DNA of 64,000 nt from Sphingobium sp. CAP-1 (GCF_009720145.1 NZ_CP046253.1:124001-188000), one strand, 5' to 3'; positions 8,645 to 18,940 are shown, numbered from the stretch's first letter. Program-made: numbers and translations. The notes: generated by a model not told the origin, from the letters alone.

Positions 8645-10159
8645 ATGTGGAATCGTCGTGAGATTATCGGGGCAGGCGCTGCGCTTGCTGCCTCGACAAT
8701 AACCCGTGTTGCGCAGGCACAGGCGACCGTCGATCATGTTCAGATCGATCTGAAGCGCATTGTCGGTCCCCTCGATCATGTCTGGTCCCGCTGCGTGGGT
8801 TCCGACCGCGCATCCGCCACCATGCGCGAGTCCTGGCGTCGTGATCTTGATCGGTTCGCGAAGGAAACCGGGCTTGAGCGGGTTCGCTTTCACGGCATCC
8901 TCGGCGACGACATGGGTGTTTGGCCCGGCGGCCTGCGCGGCCCGCAGCCCAATTTCCAGAATGTCGACGACGTATATGACGGCCTGCTCGCGCGGGGTGT
9001 CCAGCCCTTCGTCGAACTGAGTTTCATGCCCGGCCGTCTTGCCAGTGCCAAGACGAAGCTGAACTTCACCTATGACGCCAACATTACGCCGCCCAGGTCG
9101 CTCGACGAATGGGCCGCGTTTATCCAGACCTTCACCCGCCATCTCATCGACAGATATGGGGTCAAGGAGGTTCGGCAATGTTATTTCGAGGTGTGGAACG
9201 AGCCCAATCTCACCTGGTTCTACACCGGCACCCAGCAAGACTATTTCGACATGTACCGGGTGACGGCACGCGCGGTGAAGGCTGTCGATCCCGCAATCCG
9301 TGTCGGCGGGCCGTCCACCGCTGCCGTTGGCTGGATTCCCGAATTCCTCGCCTTCTGCACGCGGGAGAACCTGCCTGTCGATTTCGTTTCCACCCATATC
9401 TATGCGGGCGATGATCAGGAACAGATGTTCGGCCGCAAGAACATGTATCCGCATAGCGAGGTCATTCCCGCCGCCCTGGCGCAAGTGCGCGCGCAGATCG
9501 ACGCGAGCAGGTTCAAGGGCGCTGAACTGTGGGTGAGTGAATGGTCGTCGGACAGCCCGGCGATGATCGCCCACATATTGTCCAATTGCCTGCCGCACGT
9601 CCATGCCATGTCGCAATGGGCGCTCAGCAATGTATTCGAGGAGGTGAATTTTCCCAACTTCATCGTCAAGGAGGGCGATGGTGGCTGGGGTATGCTGGCC
9701 CAGCGGAGCATCCCGCGCCCGGCGTTCAACACCTATAAGCTGCTGCACAGGCTCGGCAACACGCGACTGGCGGCCAGCGGCCCCGCGCTCGCCAGCCGGA
9801 CGAATCGAGGCATGGCGGCGATGATATGGAATTTGGCGGAGGTGAAGCAGCCGTCAGGAGTACCCGGCGCGGCCAGCAAGCGGATCGTCGAAGGCACGGC
9901 GAAGCGCGTATCTGTGACGTTGCAGGGCGCGCGGCCCGGCGCGGTGGCGAAGATCAGCTATGTCGATCAGGAAAGGGGGTCGCCCCTGCCGAAGTGGCGC
10001 TCGCTCGGATCTCCGCAATATCCGACGCGCGAGCAGACCGACCAGATCCGGAAGGCGGCGGAAATCGCCCCGCCGGAAACGGTGCGCCTTGATCGCAGCG
10101 GGACGATCGCGGTGGACCTGCCGCCCGAAGGCGTCGCGCTCATCGAACTGTCCGTGTGA
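8645..10159 (+). CDS. GH39 beta-xylosidase-like glycosidase
   Basis: The product has 504 residues. After a signal sequence (NRREIIGAGAALAASTITRV) comes a GH39 barrel with RFHGILGDDMGVWPGG, YFEVWNEPNLTWFYTG (the Glu in WNEPN is the expected acid/base) and LWVSEWSS (the Glu is the expected nucleophile), followed by a C-terminal beta domain. GH39 enzymes are retaining beta-xylosidases or alpha-L-iduronidases; in this setting xylosidase activity, or a related activity on plant glycosides, is most likely. A ribosome site (GGAGCGGG) lies 8 bases before the ATG. The next gene begins 44 bases after its stop. Confidence 0.88.
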   Translation: MWNRREIIGAGAALAASTITRVAQAQATVDHVQIDLKRIVGPLDHVWSRCVGSDRASATMRESWRRDLDRFAKETGLERVRFHGILGDDMGVWPGGLRGPQPNFQNVDDVYDGLLARGVQPFVELSFMPGRLASAKTKLNFTYDANITPPRSLDEWAAFIQTFTRHLIDRYGVKEVRQCYFEVWNEPNLTWFYTGTQQDYFDMYRVTARAVKAVDPAIRVGGPSTAAVGWIPEFLAFCTRENLPVDFVSTHIYAGDDQEQMFGRKNMYPHSEVIPAALAQVRAQIDASRFKGAELWVSEWSSDSPAMIAHILSNCLPHVHAMSQWALSNVFEEVNFPNFIVKEGDGGWGMLAQRSIPRPAFNTYKLLHRLGNTRLAASGPALASRTNRGMAAMIWNLAEVKQPSGVPGAASKRIVEGTAKRVSVTLQGARPGAVAKISYVDQERGSPLPKWRSLGSPQYPTREQTDQIRKAAEIAPPETVRLDRSGTIAVDLPPEGVALIELSV

Positions 10160-10203
10160 CGCGCGTGGCAGCGAAGAGCAAGGACATGATGCAAGGGTCG
10201 GCG

Positions 10204-13073
10204 ATGAAGAGACGAACGCTCCTGCAACTCCTGGGTAGCGGCATGGCGACATCGCTGTTGCCCGCGCAGGGGTTCGCGCAGGCAAGCGCCGTCCGGGGCG
10301 GTGTACCCCGCTCGCTGGCCGATGGCCGTCCGCATGAAGGGGCGTCGCTGAATATCGGCTGGCGCTTCTACAAGGGTGACATCGTTTCCCCGCCCATTTT
10401 GCATCATTCTGTCGCTTATGTTGCGGCCAAGGCAGGCGGCGCGCGCGGCGCGGCGGGCATGTCGTTCGATGACGAGGCCTGGCGCGTGGTCGATCTGCCC
10501 CATGATTGGGCGATCGAGATGCCCCCGCAGAAGGATGAGAATGCCGCGCAGGGCTATCGCGAGCGGGGCATCGGCTGGTATCGGCGGAGCATCAGCTTCG
10601 ACCCCGGCCTGAAGGGCCGCTATCTTGAAATTCAGTTCGGCGCGATCTCCACCAACGCATCCATCTGGTTCAACGGTACGCCCGTCGCGCACAACTGGTC
10701 CGGCTACAATGGCTTCAGCATCGACGTGACCTCGATGGCGACCTTCGACGGCAAGCCTAACATGCTCGCCGTGCGCGTCGATGCGGTGGCGGCGGAGGGG
10801 TGGTGGTATGAAGGCGCCGGCATCTACCGCGACGTTTGGCTGATCGATCGCGCTCCCGTGAGCATCGCAACGGACGGGGTTTATGCAGACCCCCGACGGC
10901 AGGATGACGGTCTGTGGCGCATCCCGGTGGAGGTTACGACCTATTCGATCGAAAAGGCGGCGGCGACGGTCATGTTCGTGGCCGACCTGATCGGGCCGGA
11001 CGGCCAGGTGGTGGCGTCCGCCAGCGGAAGCGGCGTGGCGCAACCGCTGGAAAAAACCGTCCTGCACGGTGAGATAGGCAATATCCGGCCGCAGCTCTGG
11101 TCCGTCGAGCAGCCTAATCTATACAGCGTCCGCACGCGCCTGATGCGGGACGGCAAGGTCGTCGACGAGCGGGTGACGCCATGCGGATTTCGGACCATCC
11201 GCTTCGACCCGGAACGCGGCTTGTTCGTCAACGATGTCCCGACAAAGATCAAGGGCGTGTGCCTTCATCAGGACCATGCCGGCGTAGGTGTCGCGGTGCC
11301 ACCAGCCCTGGTGGAATGGCGGGTCCGGCAGGTGAAGGCCATGGGTTGCAACGCGATCCGTTGTTCCCACGGCGCGCCCGACACGGCGTTGCTCGACGTT
11401 TGCGACCGGCTCGGTATGCTGGTCATGGACGAGAACCGCAATTTCAACGTCAGTCCCGACTATGTCGAGCAACTCGAATGGCTCGTGCGCCGCGACCGCA
11501 ATCGGCCATGCGTGATCCTGTGGTCGGTCTTCAACGAAGAACCGTTGCAGGGTAGCGAGGTTGGATATGAGATGGTCCGCCGCGTTTCCGCCGCCGTAAA
11601 GGCTTTGGACGACAGCCGGCCTGTGACTGCGGCGATGAACGCCGGCATGTTCACCCCGGTAAATGTCAGCCAGGCGGTCGATGTCGTCGGGTTCAATTAT
11701 CAGCACGGCTCCTATGACCGGTTTCATAAGGAGCATCCTGCCGTCCCGCTGCTGAGTTCGGAGGACACCAGCGGTTTTATGACTCGCGGCGAATGGGTGA
11801 CGGACAAGGCACGCAACATACGGTCGAGCGACGACAGCCAATATGCCGGGTGGGGCTGTCCCAGCGTGCATCCTGGAAAGCGATCGACACACGTCCTTTT
11901 GTCGCAGGCGGCTTTGTCTGGACGGGGCTGGATTATCATGGCGAGCCGACGCCGCATATCTGGCCGTCCAATTCCAGCTATTTCGGCATCATGGACCTGT
12001 GCGGCTTTCCCAAGTCCGCTTACTACATACGTCGCGCGCTCTGGATCAAGGATGAGCCGATCCTGCACATCCTGCCGCATTGGAACTGGGCGGGGCAGGA
12101 AGGGAAACCGGTCAAGGTCATGCTCGCCACCAATCTGGAGCGGGTGGAACTATGGTGTAACGGTAGGAGAATGGGCGAGGGCGCACCGGACCCTTATGAC
12201 ATGATCAGCTTCGACGTGCCCTTTGAAGCGGGGACGTTGGAGGCGCGCGGCTGGCGTGGCGGTCGCATGGTCCAGCGGCACAGGGTCGAAACTACCGGAG
12301 CGCCCGTGCGGCTACGGCTGTCGGCGGACCGTATGGATCTCGCGGGCGATGGTATCGATGCGCAGCCCGTCCGAATTGAGGCGTTGGATGCGCGCGGTCG
12401 TCGGGTGCCGACGGCGGACCTCGATCTGACGCTGTCGATCACGAACGGTCGCATCATCGGCGTCGGCAATGGCGATCCCACGTCGCTCGCACCGTCGAAG
12501 GGCGGGCGCGTCAAGCTGTTCAACGGCCTGGCGCAGGCCATCATCCAGACCGATCGGGAATCTTCGGGCAAGCTGTCGTTCAGCGCGGCTGCGTCCGGCG
12601 TTCGGCCGGCGGGTATCGTCATTGCGATCCGCGCTGCCGCTGTGCGCCAGTCACTGCCGCCCTCGCTCCAGCAGAGCGTATCGATGTGGCGGCAGTCGCC
12701 AGTGCAGGCCGAACGGCCGAAGGTCATTCCCGACCTTGCCGACAACGACATGAACAGTTGGGACCCGGTAATCGCGGGGGAGCAGCCGGCAGCGGCGTCG
12801 GGCAACGGCTATGTCATCTTGGCTGCGAAGGTCACTCTGAGCGACCAGATGAGCGCTTCAGGGGCGGTCCTGCGCTTCGCGGAGATAAAAGGTGCAGGAG
12901 AGGTGCTGCTGAACGGTGTTCCGACAGGCCACAAGGCTACGGTGTCGCCCGGACCGCTGGATATCGCCATTCCTGTTGGATTGAGGGATATGGCCGTAGC
13001 TCTGGTGTTGAGCGCGACAGGCGGGCAGCCGGTCGGCCTGTCCGGGCCGGTGTTCCTGCGTGCAGCGCAATAA
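10204..13073 (+). pseudogene. GH2 beta-galactosidase-type gene with a one-base frameshift
   Basis: Frame one (from ATG 10204, after AAGGG) encodes a Tat-like signal MKRRTLLQLLGSGMATSLLP, the GH2 sugar-binding and Ig domains (VVDLPHDWAIEMPP, WWYEGAGIYRDVWL) and most of the TIM barrel with the acid/base region LWSVFNEEP. Near 11856 the homology moves into the next frame, where SWKAIDTRPFVAGGFVWTGL and HIWPSNSSYFGIMDLCGFPK continue the same fold to a stop at 13073. Joined at the shared base 11856, the product would have about 955 residues, including C-terminal beta domains. As written, frame one ends with unrelated sequence at 12204. One base appears to be missing in the GGTGGGGCTG tract, either a real mutation or an assembly error. 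Confidence 0.85.
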
Positions 13074-13095
13074 ATCGGGTAGGAGGGGACAAGCG

Positions 13096-14034
13096 ATGGC
13101 AATGACGGCACGGAAAAAGATCTGGTGCGTGGTGAAATGGATTATCGGGATTGCCATATTGGCATTTCTCGGTTTCCTGGCCATGATCCTGTTCGCCCTC
13201 GGCCCTGGAAATTTCGGCCGGCTCGTTCTCGGCATCGGCGTGAGCTTCGACAAGACACCGCCGAAGCTGCCCGCGAAGCTTCCGGGCAACGCCATCCTTA
13301 TCTTTTCCAAAACGAATGGTTTTCGCGATAGCCCTCAGATCGCGGCTGCGAACCGTGCGCTGGAGGAGATTGCGCGGCAACGCGGCTGGAGCAGCTACAC
13401 GACCGAAAATGCGGCGATATTCAACCCGGCGCAGCTCGCCCGGTTCAAGGTCGTGGTGTGGAGCAGTGTCAGTGGTGACGTGCTGACCCCCGATCAGCGC
13501 GCCGCTTTCCGCACATGGCTGGAAAAGGGCGGTGGCTTTGTCGGGCTGCACGGCGCTGGCGGCGATCCGCAATATGCCTGGCGCTGGTATGTGGATGATC
13601 TGATAGGCACGCAATTTGTCGGTCACATCATGGACCCGCAGTTCCAGACCGCGACATTGGTGGTAGAGGATCGGACCCATCCCGCCACCCGACATCTTGC
13701 CCCGACATGGCGGCGCAGCGATGAGTGGTATTCCTTTGTGTCCAGTCCCCGCAACAAGGGCTATCGCATCCTCGTGACCATCGACGAGAAAAGCTATCGC
13801 CCGGAGCAAAGGCTGCTGCCCTTCACCCGGCCCAGGGATATTCGCATGGGCAGCGATCATCCGATGGTCTGGACCCACTGTGTCGGCGATGGCCGGGCCT
13901 TCTATTCGGCGCTGGGTCATCAGGTCGCCGCCTATGGCGAGCCGCTGCACCGCCAGATGATCGCCGGGGCCATCGCCTGGGCCGCGGGGCTGGAAGGGCC
14001 GGGCTGCGCTGGCGGCAGGCAAGTCAACCCCTAA
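13096..14034 (+). CDS. ThuA-domain membrane-anchored protein
   Basis: The 312-residue product has an N-terminal membrane anchor (VVKWIIGIAILAFLGFLAMI) followed by a ThuA-like class-I-amidotransferase fold: AILIFSKTNGFRDS, KVVVWSSVSGDVLTPDQR, GGGFVGLHGAGGD, SDEWYSFVSSPRNKG, MVWTHCVGDGRAFYSALGHQ. ThuA proteins are linked to oxidation or modification of di- and oligosaccharides, but the catalytic role is not established. The domain probably faces the periplasm. The start at 13096 is chosen because AGGAGGGG lies 8 bases upstream; an in-frame codon at 13060 would overlap GH2. The gene lies between GH2 and GH3 in the operon. Confidence 0.8.
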   Translation: MAMTARKKIWCVVKWIIGIAILAFLGFLAMILFALGPGNFGRLVLGIGVSFDKTPPKLPAKLPGNAILIFSKTNGFRDSPQIAAANRALEEIARQRGWSSYTTENAAIFNPAQLARFKVVVWSSVSGDVLTPDQRAAFRTWLEKGGGFVGLHGAGGDPQYAWRWYVDDLIGTQFVGHIMDPQFQTATLVVEDRTHPATRHLAPTWRRSDEWYSFVSSPRNKGYRILVTIDEKSYRPEQRLLPFTRPRDIRMGSDHPMVWTHCVGDGRAFYSALGHQVAAYGEPLHRQMIAGAIAWAAGLEGPGCAGGRQVNP

Positions 14035-14076
14035 CAGGCGGTTCGCCGCACCCCAGTCGACGGGAGATTTACCGAT

Positions 14077-16338
14077 ATGCTTTGTGACACCACCATCAGC
14101 CGCCGGTCGGTCCTGATCAGTTCCGCCTGCCTGTTTGCGTGGCAGGCGTCCGGTATGCAAGCTGCGATTGCGGCGGTGCGCCGGCCCCTGTCCAGCCGTA
14201 TTACTGCGCTGATCGCGAGGATGACGGTCGAGGAAAAGGCAGGGCAGCTCACGCTCATGCCGATGCCCTGGACATCCGCCGCCGCAGCAAAGATCAACCC
14301 CGCCGCTGCGCTGCGAAATGTCGAAAACATGTTGGGTGATGCTCAGGCGGGACGTCTCGGTGGCCTGTTCAACGGTTTAGGCGTGGATGCGCATCGCAAG
14401 CTACAGGCCGCAGCAATGAAAGGGAGGCTTGGTATCCCGCTGGTTTTTGCGGGCGACGTGATCCATGGCTATCGCACCGTGTTCCCCATACCATTGGGCG
14501 AAGCGGCCAGCTTCGACACGGACCTTGCCGAACGAACGGCGCGCGCCGCCGCAGCGGAGATGGCCGCGACCGGTATGGATTGGGTATTCGCGCCGATGGT
14601 GGACATTGGCCGCGACGCCCGATGGGGCCGCACAGTGGAAGGGGCTGGTGAGGACGTGCTGCTGTCGAGCGACATGGCCCGTGCCCGCACGCGCGGTTTT
14701 CAGGGGCGTTCGCTGACCGACGATGCTTCGGTCGCGGCCTGCATGAAGCATTTCCTCGCCTATGGCGCGGCGGAAAGCGGCGTTGACTATAATACGGCAG
14801 ATATTTCGGAACGCACGCTGCGCGAAGTCTATCTGCCGCCGTTTCAGGGGGCGATCCAGGCGGGTTGCGCGACGGTGATGGCGGCGTTCGAGGATGTGGC
14901 CGGCCGGCCCATGCACGGCAGCCGCGAATATCTGACCGACCTGCTGCGCGGTGAACTGGGTTTCGACGGATTGGTCGTTGGCGACTATAATGGCGACGTT
15001 GAACTGGTGGCGCGCGGTCTGGCCGCCGATGCGCGGGACGCGGCGCGGATCGCCATCATGGCGGGACTCGACATGAGCATGGCCAGCGGCATTTATCGCG
15101 ATCACCTGCCCTCGCTCGTCGCGGCGGGCGAAGTGCCGATGGAGCGTGTGGACGAGGCGGTGGGCCGCGTCCTGACGCTCAAGGAGCGGCTTGGCCTGTT
15201 CGACGATCCCTTCCGCCGCATGGATCTCAAGCGGCAGGAAGCGCGCACGCGTACGAAGCCAACCCTCAAGCTGGCGCGGGAAGCAGCGCAGAAATCCATC
15301 GTCATGCTCAAGAATGACGGGGATGTCCTTCCGCTTCCGCGCGCCGGCAAGCGCATCGCTATCATTGGACCGTTTGCGGAGGGCTCGACCAATCTCAACG
15401 GGCCATGGACCCTGTTCGCGGATAACAAGGAGTCTGTAGACCTGGCGACTGGCGTTCGCGCCGCCGTGGCCGATCCCTCGCTGATTACCGTCGTGACCGG
15501 CAGCGGCGTGACCGCGCCCGTTGCCGGCGGCATCGACGCTGCCGTCGCCGCCGCCCGCGCGGCCGATATCGTCATCCTCGCTGTCGGCGAGCGGGAAGCC
15601 ATGTCGGGGGAAGCCACCTCGCGCGACCTCATTCTGATGCCAGCGCCTCAACAGGAACTTGCCGACGCGGTTGCGGCGGTGGGCAAGCCTGTCGTCGTGG
15701 CTCTGCGCAACGGGCGCGCCCTTGCGCTCGACGGTGGCGTGCTGAACGCACCGGCGATACTCGTGACCTGGTTCCTTGGGTCCGAAGGGGGCCATGCTAT
15801 TGCGGATATTCTGTTCGGCGCGGTTGGTCCGTCGGGCCGTCTCCCCGTCAGTTTCCCGATTTCGGCAGGACAGGTGCCCTATTATTACGCGCATCGTCCG
15901 CATGGCCGCCCCACCGGCACCCGGTTCCTGGGTAGCAAATTCGCCGCGCGCTTCCCGTTCGGCCATGGCCTGACCTACGGCAAGATCGCCTATGCCGACC
16001 TCGTGCTGTCATCCAAGCAACTGCCGAGGGATGGCCGCTTGCAGGTGACGGTGACAGTCAGGAACGATGGCGCCCGTGCCGCGCGGGAATTGGTGCAGCT
16101 CTATGTGCAGGACGTGGTTGCCAGCGTGACGCAGCCAGTGCGTGAACTCAAGGCCTATCAGCATGTCGACCTTGCTCCGGGGCAGTCGAAGCGGGTGAGC
16201 TTCACGATAGCTGCGTCGGACCTTGTGCTGCTGGGTCTCGATCCGCATCCAACGATTGAGCCTGGGCGGTTCAAGCTCTGGATAGCACCTTCGGCGGAGG
16301 CGACCGGGCTCGCCGGTGAATTCGACTTATTGGCCTGA
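14077..16338 (+). CDS. Second GH3 beta-glucosidase-type enzyme
   Basis: This 753-residue GH3 enzyme has a twin-arginine-like start (ISRRSVLISSACLFAWQASG), a barrel with VFAPMVDIGRDARWGRTVEG and ACMKHFLAYGA, nucleophile region GLVVGDYNGDVE, a sandwich domain (IVMLKNDGDVLPLP) and a fibronectin-III-like end (VTVTVRNDGARAARELVQLY). Its sequence differs clearly from the GH3 at 6201, so the two probably have different sugar or linkage preference. It is the last gene of the operon. Its 3' end overlaps the convergent SleB-type gene by 12 bases. Confidence 0.92.
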   Translation: MLCDTTISRRSVLISSACLFAWQASGMQAAIAAVRRPLSSRITALIARMTVEEKAGQLTLMPMPWTSAAAAKINPAAALRNVENMLGDAQAGRLGGLFNGLGVDAHRKLQAAAMKGRLGIPLVFAGDVIHGYRTVFPIPLGEAASFDTDLAERTARAAAAEMAATGMDWVFAPMVDIGRDARWGRTVEGAGEDVLLSSDMARARTRGFQGRSLTDDASVAACMKHFLAYGAAESGVDYNTADISERTLREVYLPPFQGAIQAGCATVMAAFEDVAGRPMHGSREYLTDLLRGELGFDGLVVGDYNGDVELVARGLAADARDAARIAIMAGLDMSMASGIYRDHLPSLVAAGEVPMERVDEAVGRVLTLKERLGLFDDPFRRMDLKRQEARTRTKPTLKLAREAAQKSIVMLKNDGDVLPLPRAGKRIAIIGPFAEGSTNLNGPWTLFADNKESVDLATGVRAAVADPSLITVVTGSGVTAPVAGGIDAAVAAARAADIVILAVGEREAMSGEATSRDLILMPAPQQELADAVAAVGKPVVVALRNGRALALDGGVLNAPAILVTWFLGSEGGHAIADILFGAVGPSGRLPVSFPISAGQVPYYYAHRPHGRPTGTRFLGSKFAARFPFGHGLTYGKIAYADLVLSSKQLPRDGRLQVTVTVRNDGARAARELVQLYVQDVVASVTQPVRELKAYQHVDLAPGQSKRVSFTIAASDLVLLGLDPHPTIEPGRFKLWIAPSAEATGLAGEFDLLA

Positions 16339-17040
16339 CAAACTGGGCACTGTTGTTTGACAGCTTCGCTCTCGCTCGCATGAGCACGGGGCATCGGAGG
16401 TGCAGTGCGGATATGCCCTTAAATTTATGCCCCATATCATGGGCTCCAACCCGCTGGCCGAAACTGCCGGCAATGTCACGGTGCGCGCGATGTTCGGGCT
16501 GTAGCTTGCACCTCGGCTGTAGAAGATATGTCTGCCAATTCTGAGCCTGGGTTTGAGCGTCAATCGCCAGGGCGGCCGGACATAATCGGCATGATAATTT
16601 AATAGCGGATCGATGTCCGCCGCAGTTCGATCGTCCGCAACCAACATGCGTTTGGCGACGGCTTCCACTTTTTGCCAGAGGGCGGGGGCAGGCGGGCGGC
16701 GCAAGGAGCCGTTGCAGGTGAAGCTGAACTGGCAGCCGGTCGATCGTTCATGGCCCTGCCACACGACGCCGCATATCGACTTGGGATAGCCCGGTTGCCG
16801 TGTGCGGTTGAGGATAACACGCGCCACCGCTTCCTGTCCGGCTTCAGGTTCGCGGGCGCTTTCATAATAGATGGCCGTGGTGAGGCAATATTGGTCGCTG
16901 CCCGCATCGGCGTCTTGGGAAAGGTCTGGCGCGATGATGCGTGGCGGCGGCAAGGCCGCTTGCGCTTCCAGGCAAACCGACATCGCAAGCGTGATGAATA
17001 GGAATGTGCGACGCACGGCCCTGAAGGCTGTTTCTCCCAT
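16327..17040 (-). CDS. SleB-type cell-wall hydrolase
   Basis: The product is about 237 residues with a signal sequence (AVRRTFLFITLAMSVCLEAQ) and a Hydrolase_2/SleB domain: YCLTTAIYYESAREPEAGQE, AVARVILNRTRQPGYPKSIC, CQFSFTCNG, LNYHADYVRPPW. The Glu in AIYYESA is the expected catalytic residue. Such enzymes are lytic transglycosylases or amidases acting on peptidoglycan in the periplasm. The start at 17040 is preferred over 17121 because GGGGAA lies 5 bases before it and it opens on the signal peptide. It is divergent from the two-partner secretion operon with 161 bases between them and may remodel the wall for that apparatus; this is inference. Confidence 0.82.
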   Translation of the reverse strand: MGETAFRAVRRTFLFITLAMSVCLEAQAALPPPRIIAPDLSQDADAGSDQYCLTTAIYYESAREPEAGQEAVARVILNRTRQPGYPKSICGVVWQGHERSTGCQFSFTCNGSLRRPPAPALWQKVEAVAKRMLVADDRTAADIDPLLNYHADYVRPPWRLTLKPRLRIGRHIFYSRGASYSPNIARTVTLPAVSASGLEPMIWGINLRAYPHCTSDAPCSCERERSCQTTVPSLSGQ

Positions 17041-17201
17041 GTCACGTTCCCCGCCATCGAATCGTGCATGGGCTGACGCGAATTTCGTGAAGTTTTTATG
17101 TAAGTTTGAAGAGCTTTCCATGAAATCGCTATGAAATGTTCCAGAATTTCGTCCGGTTCAGGACGATATGGGTTGTCTTAAAACTATAGTAATTGGCTCC
17201 T

Positions 17202-18905
17202 ATGGAAGCCGTATCGCGCTGTGGGGGTGCGTGGTGGCGCTGGTTCGCCGGCTTTTACTGTCGGGGTTTTATGCCATTATTGGCGGGGGTTAGCGGCATT
17301 GTGCTGGCGGCAAGTGCGCCGCTTGCAAGCGATTCGGTCGTTTCGGTTTCGCAAGAATCGGAGTCGGCTGCCACAGCCGTTGCGAGCGGCGGTTTCGACA
17401 TCATGGCTTATGATGTACTGGGCAACACACTGCTCAGTCGCAATGCGATCGAGCGCGCCGTCTATCCCTATCTCGGCCCCGGCCGCAGTGCCGCCGACAT
17501 CGACGCCGCGCGCGTGGCACTGGAAAAGGCCTATCATGACACTGGCTATCAGTCGGTCGTGGTGCAGGTGACCGAACAGGGGCTGGCCTCCGGCGTGCTG
17601 GCGTTTCAGGTGGTCGAGGCGAGGCTGGGCGAGGTCAGGGTGACTGGCGCGAAACATGCCAGCGCCGCCGCCATTCAGCGCCGCTTCCCGTCGCTCCAGT
17701 CGGGGCAGGCGCCCAATCTGACGCAGACCGAGGCGGAACTGAAGGAAGCCAATCGCTTCCCCAATCGTCAGGTGACGCCGTTGATCGAACCGGGCGCGAC
17801 GCCGGGCACGATCAATGTCGAACTGAATGTCGAGGACAGGTTGCCGCTCCATACGACGGTGCAATTGAGCAATGATTATAGCCAGGGCACGCGGCCGCTG
17901 CGGCTGATGGGCAGTCTGCGGCACGCCGATCTGTGGGGGCTGGGGCATCAGGCTACCGCCACCTATCTGGTCGCGCCGCAGGACAAGAATAATCTGGAAG
18001 TCTTTTCCGGCTCCTATCTGGCGCCGTTCGAAAACAGCCGCTGGTCGGTCCTGCTCTACGGTTACAAGTCCAACAGCAATATCGCCTCGCTGGGTGGCAC
18101 CAATGTGCTGGGCGACGGTTATGCGGTCGGTTTGCGCGGCATCATGACGACGCCGTTCAAGGCGAAGGGCTGGTTCGGCTCGGTAAACTTCGGCTTCGAC
18201 TATAAGAATTTCAAGGAAACCATCACCATAGCCGACGTGACGGACCAGATCCGCACGCCGATCGACTATGTCGCGGGGGTGGCGTCCTACACGCTCGGCT
18301 ATGCGGGCGACGCCGACACCTATAATGCCAGCCTCAGCATGACTGCGGGGCTGCGCGGCTTCGGCAAGGATGTCATCGTCATTGACGACGTGTCCTATCC
18401 GGTATTCGGCAACAAGCGCGGCAGTCTCGACGCCCGCGCCAATTTCGTCCATCTCAACCTGGACGCCGATTACACCCATATTTTCAGGAACGACATCGCG
18501 TTGTTCCTGCGCGCGTCGGCGCAACTGGCGGACAGCCCGCTGATTTCCAACGAACAATTCGCCGCCGGCGGCCTGTCGTCGGTGCGCGGCTATTATCAGT
18601 CGGAGGCAGTGGGCGATGACGGCGCCGCCTGGACGGTCGAACTGCGCTCGCCCTCGCTGGGCAAATGGCTGCGCGGCTTCGTCGACGAATGGCGCTTCTA
18701 CGGCTTTTCCGACGCCGCCTATATCGGCGTGCGCGATCCGGCCAGCGGCGCGGCGGACAGTTTCAAGCTGTGGAGCGCGGGCGTTGGCACCCGCTTCCAG
18801 TTCTTCAAGATTTTGAGCGGCGAGGCGGCGCTGGCCTGGCCGATCAAGCATTCGGCGCGGGGCGATGGCCCCTTCGCCACCTTCAGCGTGAAGGCGGAAT
18901 ATTGA
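17202..18905 (+). CDS. TpsB-type outer-membrane transporter (ShlB/FhaC family)
   Basis: The 567-residue protein has a signal region ending near ASAPLAS, a POTRA region (DVLGNTLLSRNAIERAVYPY, ALEKAYHDTGYQSVVVQVTE, VVEARLGEVRVTGAKHASAA) and a 16-strand-type barrel. It carries the conserved lid-loop motif SSVRGYYQSEAVGDDGA, where VRGY marks this family. The C-terminus FATFSVKAEY ends in an aromatic residue. Family members recognise a TPS domain and pass the exoprotein across the outer membrane without ATP. Its partner is the giant gene at 23828, four genes downstream. ATG 17202 is used; ATG 17271 also gives a plausible signal peptide. Confidence 0.9.
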   Translation: MEAVSRCGGAWWRWFAGFYCRGFMPLLAGVSGIVLAASAPLASDSVVSVSQESESAATAVASGGFDIMAYDVLGNTLLSRNAIERAVYPYLGPGRSAADIDAARVALEKAYHDTGYQSVVVQVTEQGLASGVLAFQVVEARLGEVRVTGAKHASAAAIQRRFPSLQSGQAPNLTQTEAELKEANRFPNRQVTPLIEPGATPGTINVELNVEDRLPLHTTVQLSNDYSQGTRPLRLMGSLRHADLWGLGHQATATYLVAPQDKNNLEVFSGSYLAPFENSRWSVLLYGYKSNSNIASLGGTNVLGDGYAVGLRGIMTTPFKAKGWFGSVNFGFDYKNFKETITIADVTDQIRTPIDYVAGVASYTLGYAGDADTYNASLSMTAGLRGFGKDVIVIDDVSYPVFGNKRGSLDARANFVHLNLDADYTHIFRNDIALFLRASAQLADSPLISNEQFAAGGLSSVRGYYQSEAVGDDGAAWTVELRSPSLGKWLRGFVDEWRFYGFSDAAYIGVRDPASGAADSFKLWSAGVGTRFQFFKILSGEAALAWPIKHSARGDGPFATFSVKAEY

Positions 18906-18940
18906 TGGCGCGTTCGGACGGACGCCCCAGGGGAGCAGAG

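Noticed and set aside
11793..12204. Programmed -1 frameshift producing a GH2 fusion
   Set aside because: No X-XXY-YYZ slippery site or downstream pseudoknot was seen, and GH2 enzymes are not known to need recoding.
14401..15966. 521-codon minus-strand frame
   Set aside because: Fully antisense to the GH3 gene at 14077; no domain recognised.
18665..18940. N-terminal extension of the LamG-ExbB gene
   Set aside because: It overlaps the TpsB barrel in another frame; the signal peptide and ribosome site at 18941 fix the start.
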